A stretch of DNA of 9,385 nucleotides from Trueperaceae bacterium (lineage in GTDB: Bacteria > Deinococcota > Deinococci > Deinococcales > Trueperaceae): contig JARGGE010000083.1 of assembly GCA_029210865.1 (NCBI GenBank), forward strand, positions 1 to 9,385, in the 5' to 3' direction. The notes beneath the pieces are model-generated. The model ran no database searches. It saw only the letters and a program-made list of their open reading frames with translations, and was not told the origin of the DNA. Shown here piece after piece: positions 1-4,689 of the stretch. Positions within the stretch are counted from its first letter, which is position 1. Each line of letters starts with the position of its first letter. A program made the translations under genes and the position numbers.

Positions 1-100
1 AACCTTTTTGGAGGAGGATGCCTAAGGTAGAATTAGTGACTAGGGTGAAGTCGTAACAAGGTAACCGTACTGGAAGGTGCGGTTGGATCACCTCCTTTCT
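1..100 (+). rRNA. rrs: 16S ribosomal RNA, 3' end (partial)
   Basis: This is the 3' terminus of the small-subunit rRNA; the gene begins left of the window. Visible landmarks are the conserved block GAAGTCGTAACAAGGTAAC around 47-65 (the universal 1492R primer region), helix 45 with its GGAA loop (the site KsgA dimethylates in other bacteria), and the tail GGTTGGATCACCTCCTTTCT with the anti-Shine-Dalgarno core CCTCC at 91-95. The mature end is placed near 98-100 by comparison with other bacteria and could be off by one or two bases. No tRNA-Ile, tRNA-Ala or 23S sequence follows; a terminator hairpin does. This fits the unlinked rRNA arrangement known from Thermus and Deinococcus. Confidence 0.97.
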
Positions 101-148
101 AAGGAGTCATCAGCAGGAATCGTCGCGTATCGGGTTTCGAGGAGTTCG

Positions 149-178
149 AGAGGCACCCTTCGGGGTGCCTCTGCGTTT
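149..178 (+). terminator. Intrinsic terminator after 16S rRNA
   Basis: A perfect 10-bp stem (149-158 with 163-172) closes on the very stable C(UUCG)G tetraloop at 159-162. It is followed by GCGTTT, a short T run. Lying about 50 nt after the mature 16S end, it most likely ends the rRNA transcript before the protein gene to the right. The weak T-tract is the only departure from a textbook terminator. Confidence 0.8.
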
Positions 179-306
179 GGGAACGCGCCCCGCTCGTTCC
201 GGCCTTGGCCGTGCGGGTGGGGCGCGTCCGTCGCGGGGGCGGGAGCCCGACCGAGGACGGGTGCGGCCCCGTGCAGAATCCTTCGAGTGTGGTTCTGCTC
301 GGACCG

Positions 307-312
307 TACGAT
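307..312 (+). promoter_or_regulatory. Candidate -10 element for the asparagine-synthetase-like gene
   Basis: TACGAT matches the TANNNT pattern (4 of 6 to TATAAT) and would start transcription near 319, leaving a 5' leader of about 13 nt that still contains the Shine-Dalgarno. No good -35 is seen; TTCGAG at 282-287 sits 19 nt upstream and matches TTGACA poorly. The call rests mainly on position and is weak. Confidence 0.25.
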
Positions 313-322
313 GGGCCCTGTT

Positions 323-329
323 GGGAGGG
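323..329 (+). promoter_or_regulatory. Ribosome binding site favouring the ATG at 332
   Basis: GGGAGGG lies immediately upstream of the ATG at 332 and pairs with the CCTCC anti-Shine-Dalgarno of the 16S tail in this same window. Spacing is short (2-3 nt). The other in-frame ATG at 311 has no such motif, so this site decides the start. Confidence 0.5.
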
Positions 330-331
330 TC

Positions 332-2164
332 ATGAATCTCTTCGTCATCGGTTGGGGCTGCCGACCCGAAGAACGCTCACGAGCCTTGGACGCGCTGCGC
401 GCGATGCAGGAGACGTACCCGCTGCTCGATCCCGGCACCATGGGCTTCTGGAACGGCACGCGTGGCTTCGCGGCTTGGATGCATTCGAACGAGGACGTCG
501 CGGGACCACGTCGATACGTGCACCGGAGCGCTGGGAAGTTGGTTCTCTACGACGGGATGGTGGTGAACCCGTCCGGCACGTTCGTGGCGCACGACGCTGA
601 GGCCCTGGCCGCGCACCGGGCGACGCTCAGCGACGTGTTGGAGGGGAGCTTCCTGGTCGCATGCATCACGGACGCGCCCCCGACGCTCGAGATCATCAAC
701 GATCCGCTCGGCGTTCATCCGACCTTCGTGCACCAAGACGGCGGTACCTGGTGGGTGTCGAACAGCGTGCGGCTCTTGTCACGTGCGGCCGGGCTCACGT
801 CGATCGACGTCGAGGGGATGGCGAAACTCGTCGGATTGCATTGGCCCGGTGGCGACCGTACGCTCGTTCGTGGCGCATCGGTGCTGCCTGCGGCCCAGCG
901 GTGGCGTTGGACGGATGGCTCCGTTCCTGAGCGCAGCACGTATTGGCCGTGGACCGAATTGGCCGTCCCGCACAAGCGGTCGTTCGGAGGCCCAGAGGCG
1001 CGCGAGCTGGCCGTTGCGATGGGGGCACCGTTGGCAGCGCTGTCGGACGCTTTCGCCCCGCTTCAGTGCCCGATTACCGGGGGGCGTGACTCGCGCGTCT
1101 TGACTGGCTTGATGATGTCCGGCAGCTTGCAGGGCGACTTCTTCTCCGCCGGCGAACCGGATGACCCGGACGTGGTGTACGGCACCGCCATCGCCGAACG
1201 CTTCGGGTTGCCCCACCGTCGCTCGAGTCGTTCCGCCGCGGAGCTCGCGGCCGAATGGGACGGCGTCGTGCAGCGGGTGGTGCGCAAGCTGGACGGCATG
1301 GTCACGCTCATGCACGCAAGCAACGCCCTGGGTCCGACGCAGCCCCTGGAGCGGCTCCCCGTGCATCTGTACGGTGTGGCGGGTGAGTTCGGACGCGGAA
1401 CGTGGCTCACGGAGGGCTTCGTGCTCCGGCGGCCGAACGTGGCCCAGGCGATCGAGTTCGTTCGCAGAACCTTCGATCGCGGCTCCACGTTCTTGCGACC
1501 CGAAGCACGTGCGCTCGTCCGCGCGCACATCGAGGAGTCGTGCCGCGCGCTCCTGGACCAGGGGTTCGAGCCGATCGACTTGCCGTACGCGTTCTCCCTC
1601 ACGGAGTACAGCCGGCGGTGGGGCGGATCGCAGGCCCGGCAGGGCAGCGAGCACCGGGACGTGTTCATGCCGTTCGTCACGCGTGCCTACATGAGCGCCG
1701 CCTTCGCGACCCCCGCGACCGAGCGGCTGCTCGAACGGGTGCCGTACCTGCTCCTGGAGCACCTGTCGTCGGAACTGCGCGCGATGCCGGGACAGAAGCC
1801 GTGGCCGCCGCGAAGCCTCGCCGGGTTGTTGGCGGCGAGCGCGACGTCTGCCCCGCGGCGGTTGGCGGAGCGGGTGGTCCGGCGGGTCTCGCGAAGGAGT
1901 CCCGCCCGCATCGGCCGGAGCCGCGATCGCCAGGTGCTGCTCGAGGATCTGCGCACACGATGGCGCGAGCGTTACCTGGACCGTGGCGAAGCCGACCTCT
2001 GGCAGGTCGTCGACCGGGAGCGCTTCGAGTTCGTCACGTCCGACCGCATGGCCCCGGCCGAGCGATCGCGGCACCTCGTGAACCTGTACCAGGTGGTCAC
2101 GGCGCTCGCCTACGAAGAGGACTTCCGTGGCTGGGCCGCAGGTGGACCAGCGGGCCGCGCGTAG
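332..2164 (+). CDS. Asparagine synthetase-like protein, degenerate glutaminase domain
   Basis: A 610-residue protein of the AsnB-like superfamily: an N-terminal Ntn-hydrolase (class II glutaminase) fold followed by an ATP-pyrophosphatase domain. The second domain carries the PP-loop ITGGRDSR (residues 248-255, a form of SGGxDS), which adenylates a carboxylate. GEFGRG at 351-356 resembles a conserved turn in asparagine-synthase-related proteins. The N-terminal region keeps fold-like segments (NDPLGVHPTFV around 123-133, WVSNSVRLLS 141-150, VLPAAQRWRW 184-193). However, the residue after Met is Asn, not the catalytic Cys, so glutamine hydrolysis is unlikely; it may use free ammonia or form another amide or peptide bond. 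Related proteins occur in lasso-peptide and exopolysaccharide clusters, but no precursor peptide or sugar gene is visible here. ATG 332 is chosen for its Shine-Dalgarno and family-like N-terminus; the frame is open further upstream, into the 16S gene. Early codons are less GC-rich at the third position than those of neighbouring genes. The substrate is unknown. Confidence 0.8.
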   Translation: MNLFVIGWGCRPEERSRALDALRAMQETYPLLDPGTMGFWNGTRGFAAWMHSNEDVAGPRRYVHRSAGKLVLYDGMVVNPSGTFVAHDAEALAAHRATLSDVLEGSFLVACITDAPPTLEIINDPLGVHPTFVHQDGGTWWVSNSVRLLSRAAGLTSIDVEGMAKLVGLHWPGGDRTLVRGASVLPAAQRWRWTDGSVPERSTYWPWTELAVPHKRSFGGPEARELAVAMGAPLAALSDAFAPLQCPITGGRDSRVLTGLMMSGSLQGDFFSAGEPDDPDVVYGTAIAERFGLPHRRSSRSAAELAAEWDGVVQRVVRKLDGMVTLMHASNALGPTQPLERLPVHLYGVAGEFGRGTWLTEGFVLRRPNVAQAIEFVRRTFDRGSTFLRPEARALVRAHIEESCRALLDQGFEPIDLPYAFSLTEYSRRWGGSQARQGSEHRDVFMPFVTRAYMSAAFATPATERLLERVPYLLLEHLSSELRAMPGQKPWPPRSLAGLLAASATSAPRRLAERVVRRVSRRSPARIGRSRDRQVLLEDLRTRWRERYLDRGEADLWQVVDRERFEFVTSDRMAPAERSRHLVNLYQVVTALAYEEDFRGWAAGGPAGRA

Positions 2165-2239
2165 CCGTGTCGGTTGCGCCGAGCCAGCCGACCGGTGCGC
2201 GCGAGTGGGCCTGCGGGCTTCGGCGAAAAGGTCCGCGCG

Positions 2240-2315
2240 TCACAGCCCGAGCTTGGCCCGCCGCAGCCGGCGGGTCCGCTAGCTAGAGCGCGAGCTTGGC
2301 CAGGCGCAACCAGCG
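2240..2315 (-). repeat. Imperfect direct duplication of the aminotransferase 3' end
   Basis: Read on the minus strand, 2315-2283 encodes RWLRLAKLAL followed by TAG, the end of the aminotransferase. 2272-2240 encodes RRLRRAKLGL followed by TGA. The two 33-nt units agree at 25 of 33 positions and share an exact 11-mer (plus strand CGAGCTTGGCC, 2248-2258 and 2291-2301). They lie 43 nt apart, so the second copy is not in frame with the first. It looks like a decayed tandem duplication, though the high GC content raises the chance of coincidence. Confidence 0.45.
2255..2276. terminator. GC hairpin between convergent genes, possible bidirectional terminator
   Basis: CCCGCCG (2257-2263) pairs with CGGCGGG (2268-2274) around the loop CAGC. 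Two more pairs outside (G-C and G-T) extend it to about 9 bp. It lies between the stop at 2164 (+) and the stop at 2283 (-), where a shared terminator would be expected. Neither side has a T-tract, so it may act as a pause or RNA-end stabiliser. Confidence 0.4.
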
Positions 2316-3731
2316 CCCCGGCGACAGCGTGCCCAGGAGCTTCCAGGCCTGCTTGTGCGTGGCGGCGGTCGCCTCGACCCGGTCGAACAGCTCGTCGCGC
2401 AGGTGCTCGGGGAGGTTGAGGGGCGGCGTCAGCCGCACCACGCGCTGCGCGTTGAGCGAGTAGCAGCCGTGGACGCCGTGCTGGTGCAAGGCGCGCAGCG
2501 CCAGGGCGGCGCCGAGCAGGTGCACGAGCTCGGGGTCGACCGGCAGGCGCTTCTCGGGCGCGACGGCACGGACCTGGATCGCGAACAGCTGGCCGGCGCC
2601 GCGCACCTCGGCGACGTAATCGGGGTAGCGCTCGGCCATGGTGCGGAGGCGCGCCAGGCCGATCTCGCCGTCGCGGCGCGCCTTGGCGACCAGGTCGTCG
2701 TCGACGATCAGCTCGAGCGAGCGCTGCGCGACCACCATCGCCAGGGTGCCGCCGCCGAAGGTGTTCGAGTGGCGCTTGCTGTCGGTGCCCGGCAGCATCG
2801 CGTGGTAGATCGGCGCGCGCGCGATCGTGGCGCCCACCGGCACCAGTCCGCCGCCGAGCGGCTTGGCGAGCGTGATGACGTCGGGGTCGAGGCCGTCGGC
2901 GACGCTGGCGAACCAGTGGCCGGTGCGTCCGAGGCCGGTCTGGATCTCGTCGGCGATGACCGGGATGCCGTGCTTCTTGCACCGCTCGCCCAGACCGGCG
3001 AGGAAGCCGGGGGGCGGATGGAGGACGCCGCCCTCGCCCTGCACCGGTTCGACGATGACGGCGGCGACCGTGTCGGCGCCGAGCTGGCGGAGCGCGTCGT
3101 CGAAGGCGTCGAGGTCGCCGTAGGGCAGCGTCTGGACCGGGCCGGGCAGCGGTCGGAAGGGCGCCTGGTACTCCTCGTTCGGCGTGAGCGCCAAGGCCCA
3201 GGCGGTCTTGCCGTGGTAGCCGCGGCCGAAGTTGATGATGCGGCCGCCGCCTGGGCGGTAGGCCTTGACGAACTTGATGGCGGCCTCCACCGCCTCGGCG
3301 CCGGAGTTCGAGAAGAAGACGCGGCTGTCGGCGTGGCTCGGGGCGACCGCGGCGAGCAGCGCGATCAGGTTGCTCTCGACCGCGGCGCGCCAGTCGGAGA
3401 GCGACTGCTGGGGGAGACCCAGGTGGCGCCCCTCGGTCAGGTGGCGCACCACGGTGTCGCGCAAGGGGGGGTACGCCTCGCCGAAGGGCACCGCGGCGTA
3501 GCCGCCGGCGTGGATGAGGTGGCGGCCGTCGGCGTCCTCGAGCTCCCAGGGCGACGTGGTGCGGAACGGCCCCGCGATCCCGAGGATGTCGAGCAGGTCC
3601 ATGAGGTCGCGGTTGCCGTGCGCGCGCTCGAGGCGCTTGGCCTCGCCGGCCGGGAGGCCGCCCATCAGGTCCTCGCTGCGGACCGGGAGCACGACGCGGG
3701 GCGTGGCTGCGGTCGGTGGGTCGTGGATCAC
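2283..3731 (-). CDS. Class-III PLP-dependent aminotransferase (GABA/ornithine/putrescine type)
   Basis: A 482-residue fold-type I, class-III aminotransferase that should move an amino group between an omega-amine or amino acid and a 2-oxo acid, in the cytoplasm. Family marks in order: SNSGAEAVEAAIKF (141-154, PLP phosphate site), GYHGKT (171-176, ring stacking), EPVQGEGG (228-235), IADEIQTGLGRTG (259-271, with Asp261 contacting the PLP ring nitrogen), TLAKPLGGG (287-295, with Lys290 the Schiff-base lysine) and HSNTFGGG (321-328). All key residues are present, so it should be active. It exceeds the ~400 residues of acetylornithine aminotransferases, with about 50 extra N-terminal residues, closer to putrescine or GABA aminotransferase size; the substrate cannot be read from sequence. 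The start is GTG, sharing GTGA with the stop of the upstream lipoprotein gene, and GGAGGG lies 7 nt ahead, implying translational coupling. The C-terminal tail is duplicated downstream. Confidence 0.92.
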   Translation of the reverse strand: MIHDPPTAATPRVVLPVRSEDLMGGLPAGEAKRLERAHGNRDLMDLLDILGIAGPFRTTSPWELEDADGRHLIHAGGYAAVPFGEAYPPLRDTVVRHLTEGRHLGLPQQSLSDWRAAVESNLIALLAAVAPSHADSRVFFSNSGAEAVEAAIKFVKAYRPGGGRIINFGRGYHGKTAWALALTPNEEYQAPFRPLPGPVQTLPYGDLDAFDDALRQLGADTVAAVIVEPVQGEGGVLHPPPGFLAGLGERCKKHGIPVIADEIQTGLGRTGHWFASVADGLDPDVITLAKPLGGGLVPVGATIARAPIYHAMLPGTDSKRHSNTFGGGTLAMVVAQRSLELIVDDDLVAKARRDGEIGLARLRTMAERYPDYVAEVRGAGQLFAIQVRAVAPEKRLPVDPELVHLLGAALALRALHQHGVHGCYSLNAQRVVRLTPPLNLPEHLRDELFDRVEATAATHKQAWKLLGTLSPGRWLRLAKLAL

Positions 3732-4366
3732 GGGAGCGCCCTCCGGGTGACGTTGCCGGCGGCGTCCTCGACGACGACCTCGCCGCCGGCCACGGAGGCG
3801 ACGTCGACCCGGAAGGCGTGCTCGGGGCCGGGCGTGAAGGCGAGCGGTACGCCGTTGACGCGGATCGACGTGAGGGTGAAGTTGTCGCGCGCGACGCCCT
3901 CGACGCGCACGCGGCCGCCGTCGAGCGCCGTGACCGCGCCGAGCTCGAGCACCGGCGGGGTGCTGTCGAGGCGGAGGCGGTACGGGAAGGTGGTCACCCG
4001 GCCGCCCAGGTCCTGCGCCTCGATGAGCACCGTCACGTCGCCGTCGGTGAGGTCGCGGATGGTGAAGGAGAACTCGACGAGCCCCTTGCCGCGCTCGGGG
4101 GCGTAGGTGGGGGTGCTCATGAGGTCGAGGCCGTCGATGCGGATCGCCGCGACGTCCTCGTCGTCGAAGGCGTAGCCGACGATGCGCAGGTCGGCCGTGG
4201 TGCTCGTCGCCCCGCTGCGCGGCTCGCGGATGCTGACCGTGGGGGGCATCGCGTCGCCGCGCGCGAGGCAGCCCGCGAGGAGCGGCAGCGCGGCGAGCGC
4301 CGCGGCGGCGGCGAGTGGCGCGCGCGCCAGGCGGCGCGCACGGGGGCGACGTGCGGTTCGGTCCAT
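3728..4366 (-). CDS. Lipoprotein with two Ig-like repeats
   Basis: A 212-residue predicted lipoprotein. The N-terminus is Arg-rich (residues 1-17), followed by a hydrophobic stretch and the lipobox LAGC with Cys33, so it should be lipidated and anchored outside the cytoplasm. The mature part holds two tandem Ig-like beta-sandwich repeats (about 41-134 and 136-209) that match each other: RIVGYAFDDEDVAAIRIDG (61-79) with RVEGVARDNFTLTSIRVNG (153-171), and VLIEAQDLGGRV (113-124) with VVVEDAAGNV (197-206). Each opens with a PP(T/V) step typical of bacterial Ig-like repeats. No catalytic residues are evident; a binding or structural envelope role is inferred. ATG 4366 is chosen because it places the signal peptide correctly; the frame stays open upstream but reads as Arg/Pro-rich noise. 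No Shine-Dalgarno precedes it, and TAGATT 7 nt upstream suggests a leaderless mRNA. It is first in an operon with the aminotransferase. Confidence 0.75.
   Translation of the reverse strand: MDRTARRPRARRLARAPLAAAAALAALPLLAGCLARGDAMPPTVSIREPRSGATSTTADLRIVGYAFDDEDVAAIRIDGLDLMSTPTYAPERGKGLVEFSFTIRDLTDGDVTVLIEAQDLGGRVTTFPYRLRLDSTPPVLELGAVTALDGGRVRVEGVARDNFTLTSIRVNGVPLAFTPGPEHAFRVDVASVAGGEVVVEDAAGNVTRRALP
3739..3744 (-). promoter_or_regulatory. Ribosome binding site of the aminotransferase, inside the lipoprotein gene
   Basis: On the minus strand GGAGGG ends 7 nt before the GTG at 3731. It lies within the last codons of the lipoprotein gene. It supports the GTG start and the GTGA stop/start overlap. 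Confidence 0.7.
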
Positions 4367-4373
4367 GGCGGGC

Positions 4374-4379
4374 AATCTA
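4374..4379 (-). promoter_or_regulatory. Candidate leaderless promoter -10 (TAGATT) of the lipoprotein operon
   Basis: TAGATT on the minus strand is followed by 7 nt and then the ATG at 4366, so transcription would begin at or next to the A of the start codon. Leaderless transcripts with TANNNT just ahead of the start codon are well documented in Deinococcus. The gene has no Shine-Dalgarno, which agrees with this. No clear -35 is seen. Confidence 0.45.
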
Positions 4380-4487
4380 CCGCGCCGGCGGCCGTCGCAG
4401 GCGCTTCGGCAGGGCGATGGGCACTGGCGCGGCGCTCGCGTCGCGGGCGCGCTCGGGGCGGAAGGGTGGTCGTCATCCGTTCGGACT

Positions 4488-4496
4488 TGGTAGACT
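4488..4496 (+). promoter_or_regulatory. Candidate extended -10 promoter (TGGTAGACT) for the transporter operon
   Basis: TGG directly before TAGACT makes an extended -10 element (TGN plus TANNNT). The -35 region at normal spacing is poor (TGGTCG at 4467-4472), which extended -10 promoters tolerate. Transcription from here would give an mRNA leader of about 185-190 nt that includes the 18-nt palindrome. Confidence 0.35.
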
Positions 4497-4635
4497 GCGC
4501 CACCGTTCTCGGGACGTCGGGGTCGCGGTATCGAGCGGCAGCCACGGGGGATCGCGCAAGGTCCCGGCATGCGCACCGTTCGTTCCGTCACCCACGTAGT
4601 TCCGTAGCGTGGACGGGATCCTAGGGACCGGAGCG

Positions 4636-4653
4636 GTCGCCGACGTCGGCGAC
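4636..4653. promoter_or_regulatory. Perfect 18-nt palindrome, possible operator or leader hairpin
   Basis: GTCGCCGACGTCGGCGAC is its own reverse complement over all 18 bases. It ends 36 nt before the substrate-binding protein start codon and 26 nt before its Shine-Dalgarno. With no spacer between half-sites it suits a dimeric repressor better than an RNA hairpin. It lies downstream of the candidate promoter. No regulator gene is in the window. Confidence 0.4.
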
Positions 4654-4679
4654 GGTCATCGGTCGTGATTGTCCCGCTC

Positions 4680-4686
4680 AAGGAGG
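4680..4686 (+). promoter_or_regulatory. Strong ribosome binding site of the substrate-binding protein
   Basis: AAGGAGG matches the 16S anti-Shine-Dalgarno in this window and ends 3 nt before the ATG at 4690. It selects that ATG over the in-frame ATG at 4669, which would put Arg-rich residues ahead of a good signal peptide. Confidence 0.8.
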
Positions 4687-4689
4687 ACT

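Larger units (their letters stand above)
4367..4689. other. Divergent intergenic region (323 nt) without a gene
   Basis: This region separates the start of the lipoprotein operon (leftward) from the transporter operon (rightward) and must hold both promoters. It contains TAGATT at 4374-4379 (leftward), the extended -10 candidate at 4488-4496 (rightward), the palindrome at 4636-4653 and the Shine-Dalgarno at 4680-4686. GGTCCC (4560-4565) and GGGACC (4624-4629) could pair in the leader RNA. I see no tRNA, no known riboswitch and no convincing small ORF. Confidence 0.7.

Noticed and set aside
180..200. Inverted repeat GGAACG/CGTTCC with a 9-nt loop after the 16S terminator
   Set aside because: It is only 6 bp in GC-rich DNA and not needed after the stronger hairpin at 149-172.
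77..331. Upstream extension of the asparagine-synthetase-like frame, with an ATG-like start as early as 77
   Set aside because: It begins inside the 16S rRNA and reads through the terminator hairpin; the family-like N-terminus and Shine-Dalgarno are at 332.
311..331. Alternative ATG start at 311 (MGPVGRV ahead of MNLF)
   Set aside because: It has no Shine-Dalgarno and overlaps the candidate -10 element, while GGGAGGG directly precedes 332.
101..331. Possible tRNA or 23S start after 16S
   Set aside because: No cloverleaf, TTCGANNC arm in context or conserved 23S 5' sequence is present.
779..2074. 431-codon open frame on the minus strand opposite the asparagine-synthetase-like gene
   Set aside because: Its composition is Arg/Pro/Ala-rich with no recognisable domain; long antisense frames are expected in GC-rich DNA.
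2355..4106. 583-codon open frame on the plus strand opposite the aminotransferase and lipoprotein genes
   Set aside because: It mirrors clearly identified genes, is low-complexity (Val/Ala/Gly/Arg/Asp) and shows no motif.
4529..4534. TATCGA as a second -10 for the transporter operon
   Set aside because: It lacks the final T of TANNNT and has no partner -35.
4367..4681. N-terminal extension of the lipoprotein frame up to 4681
   Set aside because: The added 105 residues are Arg/Pro-rich and would bury the signal peptide and lipobox, and the extension would fill the divergent promoter region.
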